A stretch of 64,000 nt of DNA from Lottia gigantea (lineage: Eukaryota; Mollusca; Gastropoda; Lottiidae), in contig NW_008708898.1 in assembly GCF_000327385.1 (NCBI RefSeq), positions 2,575,189 through 2,639,188 of the forward strand, read 5' to 3'. The notes below the pieces were generated by a model. It was not told where the DNA came from. It saw only the letters and a list, made by a program, of their open reading frames with translations, and ran no database searches. A program made the position numbers and the translations under genes. This document shows positions 51,460 through 62,300 of this stretch, in pieces. Each line of letters begins with the position of its first letter. Position 1 is the first letter of the stretch.

Positions 51460-51760
51460 GCTAATTGGAACGATTTGATTCCAGGTTGTGGGAGGCGGTT
51501 GTCAACTTGTCAACGATTTTGGTGTAATTATGTTCATGAAACATGCGGAGGAAAGTAAATTAAGTCCAGTATCTTTAAGAACTTTAAAGGTCTCACAAAA
51601 TCGTCGAATTGCATTATTATTGATGTTAAATGGATTGTTCAGAGGTTTTCTAAACTTTTTATTGGGGACACTAATAACATCAATTTGCACAATTCCAATT
51701 ATCGGTTTAACCCTTTGTCCTTCGTTCAATAAGTTGCAATAGCTGCACAATAGGATTGAA
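51460..51760 (-). other. Unrecognised open frame, possible DNA-transposon scrap
   Basis: The minus frame 51502-51750 (82 codons, with PLNNPFNINNNAIRRF) overlaps a plus frame of 84 codons. The PLxNPFxxxxxxxxRxF pattern is faintly like the start of PIF/Harbinger transposases. This is too weak for a call. Confidence 0.2.
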
Positions 51761-52111
51761 ATAAAATATGAAAGTGGCTAAACATTTATTACATTTTCAA
51801 GTAATAATCCAATGCAATAAAAACAAGTAATTGAACAATGAATGAAAATTACATACAATACATATAAAAACAAATATCGAAACATTTTTACAACATAAAA
51901 TCCCAAATAAAGCATATTAATTAAGCGTTAACCCTCAGTAATACTACTGGGCGGGTGGGTATTGACATCCTGAAAGGCACGGATTGTAGGATGGTCGCGT
52001 TTTAGAATCAATTGAAATTCCCGAATATCTTGACGGTGTGTGCTCCATTCAAAATTTTCCATTGCTTGATGCTCTCTGTATTATTACCGAATACCATACG
52101 TACTTGGAGGC

Positions 52112-52246
52112 CACTATCGTTAAAGTCGCTATCGATATTGACCTTTGCGATAGTGGAGTTATAAAACGCAGAATAGTGCAAATCAGTTTCCCCTATACAC
52201 ATAAACTTTTTATTAATTAGAAACCTCTTTACAATCCTTTTAAGTT
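52112..52246 (+). mobile_element. MITE-like element, family B, partial copy
   Basis: Ends with AACCTCTTTACAATCCTTTT, the family B terminus, preceded by AATAGTGCAAATCAGT.TCCCCTATACACATAAA, shared with the copy at 62150-62300. A hairpin CCACTATCG (52112-52120) / CGATAGTGG (52149-52157) lies at its left. The other terminus is not identified. Confidence 0.55.
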
Positions 52247-52249
52247 TAT

Positions 52250-53115
52250 GTTAATTTAATTTAAATAAGGCCGCATTGCGTTTAGTGATTGCACAAATCT
52301 CGTTACAAAGAGTTGTGGCTTTTTCTTATGAAACTGTGGAAAGCAGAGAAAGGATTTTCATCTTAAAATTGTCAAAAAATGTGCATTTAATTTAAAAAAT
52401 AATTCAAAATGTGTAGGCAAAACTCTTAATTTGTTTCAATAGGCTCCTTAAGCGTATGACAAGAACAAGTGTAGGTAATTCATAACTGTTCTCACAAAAT
52501 CGTTTTACTAAGTCAAGGCCCATTTATAAAGACATCAAGGATTATTGAATAATTACTGTTGTACTTCTAAAACATCCATTTTCACCAACGAGGTTATACC
52601 TGTCAATATTTTAGAATCAGAAATAAATATCACTAGATGCAAACTTGTAATGAAACTTGAATAATGAGATTTTCAGCTGAATTCAAGGCTGAAATATCTT
52701 CTCTTGGGAAACTGTGTTTGGTTAACAACAACTGATGATTTATTCTAGCAGATTGAAATAGCCACTAATGTCTCTCCCATGTACAATAAATGAAATTGAC
52801 TCCTTACAAACACCAACAATTGTTGTCGAATGACCGTATAACGTCTATTGTTCACATAAGAACTTTGTGTACTGGATAAACATGATGTAATTCAACCGTT
52901 TGATTTTAATCATAACCATGAGGTTTTCATCACTTACATTTTATTGAGCACTCAACTATCGTGTGTGATGTTGTTAAGGTACGATTACTAAAAACGCAGA
53001 TTACTACAGAATTTTATCGTCAGAATGATTAAATGTTAACACCAAACGTTGCATTATGTGCAGCAATATTAATCGGTTATAAATCGGTTATAAGTCATTG
53101 GTCTTTTTTAACTGT
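52250..53115. other. No feature seen
   Basis: AT-rich intronic DNA. Confidence 0.45.
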
Positions 53116-53119
53116 TCAC

Positions 53120-53386
53120 TTTTAAAGGGATGTAAAGAGGTTTCCATTTTTTATGTACATCTCGAACATTGTTAGCACCATTCCAATTTGCAATCAGACG
53201 TTTGTGGTTCTTGCAATTGGAAGCATGAATTTGGACCATTCCAATTCCCAATCAGACGTCTGTGGTTCCTACAATTAGTGATGTCATTATGCACTTCGTC
53301 TGATTAAACATTGAAATGCTGCAAATGCTATTAGTGTCCACGATACACATATAACATTTAGAAAACCCCTTTATAATCCCTTTAAA
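53120..53386. mobile_element. MITE-like element, family B, complete copy (267 bp)
   Basis: The left terminus TTTTAAAGGGATGTAAAGAG and the right terminus (complement reading TTTAAAGGGATTATAAAGGGG) form inverted repeats. Inside, a 43-bp block CCATTCCAATT..CAATCAGACGT.TGTGGTTC is present twice (53178 and 53236, period 58). No coding capacity. Confidence 0.75.
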
Positions 53387-53470
53387 CGATACAAAAAACA
53401 GTTATGTATATTTACACCCATCAGTACCAACGTTACTATTTTATTATTATGACATAGACAAAGATACATT

Positions 53471-53936
53471 GCCAGGCAAGGTAACATACGCCCCTGGCAG
53501 CTGTCAGATTTGACCAAGATCTCATCAATATACATCATCACATCAAGTTTCATTAAAATCAGTTGAAAACTTTAGTCTCTATTGTGTTCACAAACATATT
53601 TTGACTTATTTGTCTTAAGTTAAAGGCAATAACTCAAAAACCGTCCATCGAAAATCGTCAAATTCAAACTTGACCAGGATCTCATCAATATATATCTTCA
53701 AATCAATTTCATTCAAGTCAGTTGAAAACTGTAGTCTCTATTGTGTTCAAAAACAAATTTTGACGCGTTTTTCCTAATTCAGGGCAATAACTCATAAACC
53801 GTTCATCAATATACATTATCACATCAAGTTTCATTACAATCAGATAAAAAGTGTAGTCTCTTTTGTGTTCACAAGAAATGTTGACGGACAGCGGCGACGG
53901 CAGTATACCGTCCACATTTCCATGTGGGTGTATAAA
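53471..53936 (+). mobile_element. Pearl-like (Helentron-associated) non-autonomous element, copy 1
   Basis: Three modules occur in order: a head CAGGCAAGGTAACATACGC..CTGGCAGCT (53474-53503), tandem core repeats of about 157 bp carrying GGCAATAACTCA.AAACCGT and AAGTTTCATTA.AATCAG, and a tail GGCAGTATACCGTCCACATTTCCATGTGGGTGTATAAAAA. The same head and tail bracket the element at 59683-60202. This architecture is that of pearl elements described from bivalves. A LINE begins immediately at its tail end. Confidence 0.75.
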
Positions 53937-54600
53937 AATTACAGGCCAGTGTCTAATCTTAGTTTTGTATCTAAAGTTTTCGAAAAATATATTTTAATAA
54001 AACTTATTGAATACATATCTACTAATAATCTTCTGAGCAATTATCAAAGTGTATACCTCAAATTCCATAGCACAAAAACAGCTCTACTCAAAGTTCAAAA
54101 CGATATTCTATTGTCTATCGATCAACAAAATTGTGTACTGCTACTTTTAAACTTTACAAGAACTGGCTATTATTTATAGAATTCAATTTAAGATTCTACT
54201 TCTAACATTGAAGTGTCTTAATGATATTGCATCTCCTTATTGTATACACACCCGGTCAAACTATTCGTTCCTCAGATAATTTTTTACTCGTTCATAAATC
54301 AGCCAGTGAACATTTTTACTTACCAGGCACCCAAATTGTGGAATATTTAAGACCCTGTACTTCTGTAGCATGTTTTAAATCTCCTAGTAAGACGTTTTTG
54401 AAAGCTTTTAATATATAGTTTATTTATTTCAATTTTTTCATTGTACATGTCCATTTTATCATATTTATCTTGATGTTTTTATCAAGTTTATTGTTAAGTG
54501 CATCTGAGCACGTTTGATGAAAGATGGTGCCATTTAAATGTCTTTATATTGTATTATGATAAAAAATAATAATGACAAATAATAACATTTTTAAAAAGAA
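53937..54600 (+). pseudogene. 5'-truncated, internally deleted CR1/Jockey-type LINE
   Basis: Frame 53865-54179 carries, from 53938, NYRPVSNLSFVSKVFEKYIL, then NNLLSNYQSVY, FHSTKTALLKVQNDILLSID: the start of a LINE reverse transcriptase of the CR1/Jockey group. The catalytic FADD region is absent. The sequence jumps to the protein's C-terminal end in other frames (RIQFKILLLTLKCLNDIASP near 54178-54240 and TPGQTIRSSDNFLLV..CTSVACFKS in 54221-54418). A 3'UTR with GCATCTGAGCACGTTTGATG and ATGGTGCCATTTAAATG follows, ending in a TAA-rich tail. It is a non-functional insertion; the 5' truncation is typical of target-primed insertion. Confidence 0.88.
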
Positions 54601-55320
54601 ATGTAGACTTTTAGCTGGTACTGATGGAATTTTGGTCCATTACGATTTATACGTTAAAAATCAGATTTATGAAAATTTAAATCACAAGTTGCAAGTTGCA
54701 TGGTATTTAGGCTAAATTTTCCTTAATTTCCTCAAATTTAGAGAATAAGACAGCAATGTCAATTTCCACCCACATTTATCAGTATCGTTAAACCAATAGT
54801 CACTATATAGTTAATCTAGTTTAACAAATGGTTATTGGCACAAATTTCATAGATTTCTTTCATTGAAACCAGGAAATTTGACATTTATAGGTTAATCACT
54901 TAAGATTAGACTTCAAACACTAGTAGATATGTAATTGAGATCTGAAATGATTCATATTCCCGCTGATCCATAATTCCCGTTAATATGATTTTTGAAAATT
55001 GTTTGATGGATTTTTATCTGGAATATTATCCGTGATTATTTCTAAATACGCCTTAATTAACTAATGTCGCTGCTGCGATGCTGTGTTCCGTCAAATAATA
55101 AGACGCACGTCAAAATAAAAGGCATACGTGAAAATGAAAGTACACTAATGCGGAGATAAATATTCAATTAAGACAGCATCCTGAACTCCATCTGATATCA
55201 GTAACAATCGCGTCGCCTAATTGGTCTACTCTGATGGAAATGATACATGACATTTTATGCGTAATGTCAATCTTGAGAAAATGTCTTTGGAATTGTTTAA
55301 ACAATAAAGACTAGACCCCA
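54601..55320. other. No feature seen
   Basis: AT-rich intronic DNA. Confidence 0.45.
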
Positions 55321-55334
55321 GATGTGAACATTAA

Positions 55335-55468
55335 GGTTGGTTGGTAGATGACAAGTTAACGTTCGCTTCCAGCGGATGCTGATATCGCAAACTAGGTAGT
55401 TGTTGGTAGTCGTAGTAGTTGGTAGTTGGATTGGATCAAATTGGATGATTCGGTGTTGTTGGTTTGGT
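55335..55468 (+). repeat. 134-bp short interspersed element with 12-bp target-site duplication
   Basis: The sequence between two copies of TGTGAACATTAA (55323-55334 and 55469-55480) begins GGTTGGTTGGTAGATGACAA and ends GTGTTGTTGGTTTGGT. It matches the deleted copy at 26955-27023. A GGATCAAATT stretch is weakly B-box-like. The duplication indicates retroposition; the family is not recognised. Confidence 0.8.
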
Positions 55469-55480
55469 TGTGAACATTAA

Positions 55481-57375
55481 AAGACACACATGATTATATA
55501 TCCCCCCTTGTCAAAATAAGTTTTAATCTGCCTTTTTTAAATAATTGGATAACTAAGACAGCACAATTTTACACTGTTTTTGAAGTATAAGAAATTCAAT
55601 CACTGTGACAACAAAGGAAGATACTGTCCTAGAAGGAGTCTAGATTGATTAACCGCATCTATAACACGATTATAATAGAGAAAATAGAAAATATTTCCAA
55701 ATCGTGACAGTTACAGTGAAACTATTTCATATAGAATGGCTATTCTCGCGATATCAGTAAATATTCTAACCTCTCAACTTTTCAGTTCAGACCATAATCG
55801 TACATTATTATTCATTTGTATTCCCAGATTAACCATTCAAGTCTCGGTCTGACCTTAAAGGTACTTCTAATGGTCATTCCAGAGTAAGTAGGTCTTGATT
55901 TCAGTTATTCTGATGTACATCAGAGGTCGAATTGATCCTAACTGTCAGATCAGTAGCCAGACTTGATTCTCTGGAGGGCAAGTACAATATCTGGAAGGGC
56001 AATGTGTAGTATTTTGCAGTGAGTAATGAAATTGGTCGGTTGTCGGAATTTTCAGAAGGGGCGATCCATTGTTTTGAGATGCCCTTTTGTCCCCCTATAG
56101 CTACGGGCATGATAATTGTGTATTGTTCTGGTAAATATTTACATTGCCTGATCTTTTAATGGATTAGCATCATTAATAGACAACTTTTGGAACGGTTATG
56201 TCAAAGCTATTTTAGTTGAAAGCTTGAAATTGTTCATTTATGGAAATTGTCGGGCTTTTTTCCCTTTAAAACATGAATCCAGTTTACACGTATCTTATCA
56301 TGGAGAAGATGTGTCCATATGTTGTCTATTGTCTGGTCTTCATTAATTTCTAGGAATAAATCGGAGAACATTTGTCAGGTCTACGATGACCCGAGGGCAC
56401 CCGAACGGGTCCCTGAAGAAGAGTGATACATTATTAAATGATCAATACATTGTCTACACCGACTTTATTTACATCAAATGTCTGGTTTAGGAAATGACAA
56501 TAAAATCTGGTTACAGTGCTATTATTAGTTTACTCTTATCTTGTGGGACTGTCTAACACAGATTGTTCATATTATTTACATGTTTACTTTCATACCAGAT
56601 CGCATTGATTTTATCGTGCAGTGCGTATTGCAAGGCTACTTGAATTAGATGTCATCATTAAAAAAACCATGGTCGTTTTAATCTTTACCGTAAATAGCAT
56701 CTTTATCGCATCAATTATCTATCATCCTACGTGCTTGTGTTATAAAAGTTTATCCTTGGGACATGATAATGACTATAAAAACACAGGATGATATGATCGA
56801 CTCTGTTTAGATTTATTTAGAATAGGTCAACAACATATTTACTGTAACAAAATACACAAATTCAGTATTCTTGTTTTGCTTATGTATTTGGAATGGTCTG
56901 ACTTGCTTATAAATATTAAAAATATGTGTATGCTCAAGGTTAAATTTCCCCATATTTGTCCACATGGACTGAAATTGCTAATAATGTTTTTCTATAGATT
57001 AACTAAAGGCTTTTCTAAAAATATTTTTCTTCATAAAACTATGCCAAGGATTAGCACCATAATTAGGATAGTTATCAGGCTGTAGACCAAGCGAACATAA
57101 TCAATTTGACTTAAGTTAGAAATAAAAGCGAAATGAATTCAAGTTGACTTTTTCGCTCCATTAATCTGTAGATCAAGATAAACTATGTGCACTAACCGAT
57201 ATCTGTATATCTACTTTATTTCTTACGACATAGTTAATGAAATGGAATTTAACACACTCGTATTACACAAGTGCAATAAGGGCAACTTTTTCAGAGCATT
57301 TGCAAACGCTGTAAATTGGCAATTTCACCAATTTTCCAAGAGCCTGGGAAACTTAACACGCTTTCTTCAGAATCA
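55481..57375. other. No feature seen
   Basis: AT-rich intronic DNA. Small frames (55901-56110 minus, 56876-57085 plus) show no family resemblance. Confidence 0.45.
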
Positions 57376-57427
57376 GGAATCAAGTCACATTTTATATATA
57401 TATATATGTAAAATGTGACTTGATTCC
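57376..57427. repeat. 52-bp palindrome around a TA microsatellite
   Basis: GGAATCAAGTCACATTTTA and its exact complement flank a short (TA)n core. The arms are 19 bp and perfect. It would form a stable hairpin. No terminator or gene end is recognised nearby. Confidence 0.9.
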
Positions 57428-58550
57428 GTTTTTATATAATATAAAATAGAGCTATAATTCAGAAGTTGTAGCTCTAAACTCAGAGATATAAAAAAGAACC
57501 CAAGTAAATGATGTATGTGCCCCTTTCGTTTGCGGTTTAAGACTACCGTTTTTATTTTTTTCCCCAACTGTCCATCGGTCTTTACCTTACACATTCTGAA
57601 TTAAACGACAGTGCGTTTTTTCAATGCGAGCCCACATCTTTATCGTTATAACAAATGTTTTAAGGCCAAAAAAATTATTGAAATATATAAGCACCGGCAT
57701 TCACACTTTGCCACAAGATTTGTCATCTGGATATTATTCCCATGAACTGTACGTAGTTAATATTGTTTATTTGGTATATTTGTTTCTGTAATGGCTAGTT
57801 CATGAATATGTGAATAACACAGAAATGCTAATAATGTTAATCGGTTTTCCAAATCTTAACAGAATGGTGGGAAATTTTAACAAGTCATGAAGAAACTTTT
57901 TTTTAACTATACCTTTAAGTACAGAAAGTTATTGTTCGTCTCAACGCGAAGTTTCTGAGAGTCGACATACTGAATAATGTATAAAAGTTAATCTTTCCCG
58001 CAGTTTAAAAATATAAGTTTGAAATTGAGGAGTTGACATTGTTGTCACGTTTAGCAAAAGAATATAAAACACAACTTCTGAAGATCACGATGATTGAGAG
58101 TTGACATTTTAATTTGAAGAAAACTGTAACTGGTTCTTGTCAATAGATTTTAAAAAAGAAAATTACATGTGATGATATTCTGGAAAAATATTTTTTGGAG
58201 TAATTCACAATATAAGCTGTATTTTTTTTTTTACTTAACTTGAAATGTTTAATGTAAATGTATGAGATTTGTACTGTGACTCGGATTTTCTTGAACGATT
58301 TATGTAGTGGCTTTAACCCTTAGTGCATCCGATTTGCTACAAGGAAAATATCTAGGCAATTTATTCGTTAGTATTTTTACAATGTCGTCGCATTTGTATG
58401 AATCTCTTTTTTTGAACTTGAACATTGCTGAGAATGATTTTGGTATAAGTTATCATAAAAATTTAAAATATTCCTTGATTGATTTCGACCTCATAAAGTG
58501 TTTCGAAAAGATAATCGATTGGCTGTAAACAAACCTGGTGTCATCAACCC
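57428..58550. other. No feature seen
   Basis: AT-rich intronic DNA with short chance frames. Confidence 0.45.
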
Positions 58551-58866
58551 TTAAAGGGACAGATGCGCCATTTATATTTACCAATTAACTCTTATTCTCT
58601 CAGAAACGGGGATGTTTTTATTTAGCTATGCCATTCAGTAATATATATTTACATATAATATACTGTATAGAGCTAATCAGTAATAGGGTACACAGCTCAC
58701 GATCGAAATATGAGCCTTCAAATCCATGTGTCAAGAAATATCCGCGTTTGAATGTTAAAATGACCACTCGTCATACTATGTGAGATATAGAAGAAAGAAC
58801 ATAGAAATAGTGAGTAAAATTCCTAGTTTGAAGTATTTTTAAAGGAATTTTGTGATTTTCGTACGA
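58551..58866 (+). mobile_element. MITE-like element, family A, copy 2
   Basis: Starts TTAAAGGGACAGATGCGCCA and contains CTCAGAAACGGGGATGTTTTTA, AGCCTTCAAATCCATGTGT, ATGACCACTCGTCATA and CCTAGTTTGAAGTATTTTTA, in the same order as family A copies 1 (inverted) and 3. The right terminus is lost after about 58866. Confidence 0.75.
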
Positions 58867-59680
58867 GGCCTCTCTTTTTGAAACACTGCCATGTATATCT
58901 ATTGAGAGGCATAGAAAAGGTCGTGGTGACGATGTGTATACAGCCTGTTGCTAAATATACACAGTAGTAAACTGATATGGAGAAGAATCAGAAGATTTAG
59001 ATATTTCGAACAAGCTTGCTGAGTTCAGTCCAAAAAGTGATTTAGGATAAAAACGGAGGTACGAGGTTTCAGAATCCCATCGACAAAGTCTAGACCAGAG
59101 CTTCACCTGCAGCCGCCGTGGCCGAACATGCCTGCACCGCGTTTAGCGTGCACTACACCCCATCTGTTCACCAAACCCTAACCACTCTTCTTTGCAAGAG
59201 AAGGTCATGCTAATATCATGTATAGTGTTCAAACAAGATTCTCTGTTTTCCGACGAACGCTCAAGTTTCCAATAAAACCAAAGCGACTTACGTTTGAAAA
59301 TATCCTCCGTTTCATCGCCGCTTCGACGGAAGCTCTAACAATGAAGATAAGATATTTGCTTTCCTGACTGTCAAAACAAAATGCTGATGGAGGATTTGAT
59401 CGTAACTGATTCCGATCTGATATTCTGCTTGACTTCCTTAGGGTGAAAAATATATAGAGTGATTGACTGAATGATTTTTCATCCGAGTCCCTTTGGGCTT
59501 ATTTACCATATAAAAAGTGTGAACTGAATCCTGGTCATTAAGGTAAATAAATAATAAAAAAAGTGACACACTTTCGTACGCAGATTAATTCATTTCTCTA
59601 AAAGGATGTCTATATTTTTTTATTCACAATTGTCAAATTCGGTATTTTAGTACGTGCTTAAAGTACTTTTTCAAAAAATA
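58867..59680. other. No feature seen
   Basis: Includes a short GC-rich stretch (59108-59165, GCCGCCGTGGCCGAAC..) that folds into no tRNA. No gene recognised. Confidence 0.4.
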
Positions 59681-59682
59681 TA

Positions 59683-60202
59683 TCAGGCAAGGTAATATAC
59701 GCACACTGGCAGCTTTGTTTTTAAATAAGCACTTTTTAAAGAATGTCAACTATTACCAAATAATGGCAATAACCCAAATTTCCGATACGGTTCATCCATT
59801 GGTGATAATAACCAAGTTTCGTCAAAATTCATAAGATTTGTGCATTGTTTACGAACTAAATTGAACGCGTTTTCAAAAACACAGGTAATAAGTTATAATA
59901 AATATTACCTGATTTATATTATTTTGTATTTTCAATAAGGTTTATCCTTGAGTGATAATAAATCAAAATCTACAAAGAATTGTGCGTTGTATACGAGCTG
60001 CATTCGAGCTAAAAAAAATTGAACGCATTTTCAAAAACAAGGGCAATAACCCATACTAAATATTTTCGATTGTTTTGATTTTCGATATTGTTCATCCTTG
60101 AGTGATAATAAACAATTTCAATAATGTTTATGAGTAGTTGTGAACCTACCGACGAACATGGGTGGCGCCAATATACCCTCAACATTTCATGTGGACGTAT
60201 AA
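59683..60202 (+). mobile_element. Pearl-like (Helentron-associated) non-autonomous element, copy 2
   Basis: The head CAGGCAAGGTAATATACGCA..CTGGCAGCT (59683-59713) and tail ATACCCTCAACATTTCATGTGG..GTATAAAAA (ending about 60202) match copy 1. Between them lie about three core repeats of about 145 bp (anchors near 59790, 59941, 60088) with CATCCTTGAGTGATAATAAA and TTGAACGCGTTTTCAAAAAC. The core belongs to the same repeat type as 49460-50180, on the opposite strand. Confidence 0.8.
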
Positions 60203-60970
60203 AAAGCTTATAAATAGTCATGGCCTTCAATCTAGATGTTGCGTGTAGAAGAAAATCAAATAAGTAGATAATTATTTTCCTAAACGCTCCTAAAACCTTA
60301 GATATTGTCAGTTGTCAGTTTAAGCACCTCACTGGATCCTCACTGTGACATTTAAACAGAGAAAATTGGAGTACATGTATTCAAGTACGCAGACTCACGT
60401 GACTAACTAGTTAACAAAGCTTGGAACAAAGGCAGTTTTCTGTGGTCATATTGCCAAAATAGGCTTACTAATCTTTAAGCATAAAAGCAAAGAAAACGTC
60501 ATATTTAAACCAAAATATATTATATACATATATTAATAAGATTCGATTTCAGTTTCTAGAAAAATTTGCTTGGTTTTCTTTTTTTCATTTTTTCATTATT
60601 ATTATTTATTTTTAATACCAAAAAGCTTCAGTTTTTCACCGTGACACATATTTCAAGATGAGGATTAAAATGGCTTTGAAGAACGGTAGTTTGAAAGTTG
60701 GAAAGTATGGAAAATGGTCATCCTGTTTTCATGTGGTTTCTATATTTGTCAATGTTACGAAGATTTCACTTTTAAAACAAATGCAAAAAAACTGCAACTA
60801 AATTATGTCTGAATATTAAAACCTTATCGATTTACCTATTCGCACGACCAGATAACTATTTCCGTTCTTCATTCAATAAAGTACAACAAAGCAAAACTTG
60901 ATCTAAGCAAGCTTCGTTATCTGGATCGACTTTTTTGCCATAATCGTGGTCGTGGTCTGCTTTACAAGGT
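60203..60970. other. No feature seen
   Basis: AT-rich intronic DNA. Confidence 0.45.
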
Positions 60971-60974
60971 TTAT

Positions 60975-61212
60975 CACTAATACTGTTCACAGCTCACCAT
61001 CAAAATTTGAACCTTCAAATCCATGTATGGCCAGAATTATCTGCGTTGGAATGTTAAAATGACGACTCGTAAATTTAAGATACTCTATATATTGGAAAAA
61101 CAAGTATAGAAATATTCCTAGTTTGAAGTATTTTTAAAGGAATTGTGCGATTTTCTTACATTTCTAGTACTGCTGAAGACTATTTACATATATTCAAGAC
61201 TAAATTCTCCCA
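60975..61212 (+). mobile_element. MITE-like element, family A, copy 3 (5' end missing)
   Basis: Shares CAGCTCACCATC.AAAT, CCTTCAAATCCATGTA, AATGTTAAAATGACGACTCG, TATAGAAATATTCCTAGTTTGA and AAAGGAATTGTGCGATTTTC with copy 2, and CTGAAGACTATTTACATATATTCAAG with copy 1. Both termini are missing. Confidence 0.75.
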
Positions 61213-61392
61213 AAATGGCACACCATATTCAAGCACGATACGGATACAATTCAAAACATAAACCTGAGGAAAACAAGATAACTCGGACCATTTTGTTTTT
61301 TTTAAAGACAACACCGACCACTTTTTTAAGACTCGGTGCTGTCTTGCACCCAACCGAGAGGGTAGATATAAATCTGTCTTATATGTTTTCAA
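61206..61392 (-). pseudogene. Possible LINE reverse-transcriptase scrap
   Basis: The minus frame 61180-61392 includes YVLNCIRIVLEYGVPFWEN, resembling the (Y..CIRPVLEY..PVW) stretch that follows the palm domain of many LINE reverse transcriptases. No catalytic motif is present. Its end runs into MITE copy 3. Tentative. Confidence 0.4.
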
Positions 61393-62145
61393 TTTATGAA
61401 ATTCAATTTAGAATGTTAACATTCTCATTATTTATTTGTACTGAATCCAAATTTCCGAATTTGAAATTATGCCTTGGCTAATCAACCCTTTTTTCTTACA
61501 AGACAAATGTGTTTTTGTACCAATCAAAGAGAATGTCACGGTCTCTTGTCGCTTTCGATCAGTTTCTGTCTAGAATTATTACCGCTGGCCATGCGATGGT
61601 AGGCGGATATTAGTTTGTTTCTTGACATTTGGTAAAATATGGTAAATTGCCTTTGTTAAGATAATCTACTTCTAAAGAGGTTAAAAAGAAGAATAAATCT
61701 TGTAGAAAGCGACATGATGTCGCAACCTACATCACCTTCTACCTTCTTATATTTTTCTTTTCTATATCGTCCTTGACATATATTTTAATCTATTTTTTCT
61801 TCTCCCTGTTTATCTTATTTTACCTTAATATTTTCAATAATTTTTACAATAATCATCTATTTTTAAATGTCATCACGCATTAAACTAAAAACAACAAGCA
61901 CGTGTAGTTTTTTTTTTGTGGGGGGGTCGTTTGAAACGTTTTCAGAGCTATGACGGTGAAATAATTAACATATTCCAAAACGCATATATCATCAGTGAGT
62001 GAAAAACGCAAACCATTCATACTATGTTCATCTTCTCCTTCAAAAACAATATTAAGACATAAGAGTGGTTGAAAAAAGGTTGTCTAGCTTTTGTATAAAA
62101 GTATCTGGACAAGTAGTCTGTTGGCTTTTTTCTTCATAAGTCCAT
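61393..62145. other. No feature seen
   Basis: AT-rich intronic DNA with a poly-T/poly-G tract near 61905-61930. Confidence 0.45.
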
Positions 62146-62149
62146 TTTC

Positions 62150-62300
62150 AGAGCTTTGATAGTTAAGGGCCTCTGTGATAATTACGTCATAAAACGCTTA
62201 GTAGAACCACAAACGTATAATCCAAAACTTCCAATGGTGTAAATCAGTGTCTTTTATACACGTAGCAAGTTTATCCAACCTCTTTACAATCTGTATAAAA
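62150..62300 (+). mobile_element. MITE-like element, family B, partial copy
   Basis: Contains AGAACCACAAACGT, ATGGTGTAAATCAGTGTC and CAACCTCTTTACAATCTGT in the order seen (on the complementary strand) in the complete family B element at 53120-53386. One terminus is missing. Confidence 0.6.

Noticed and set aside
59108-59165. GC-rich stretch as a structured RNA
   Set aside because: Does not fold into a tRNA-like or other known form by eye.
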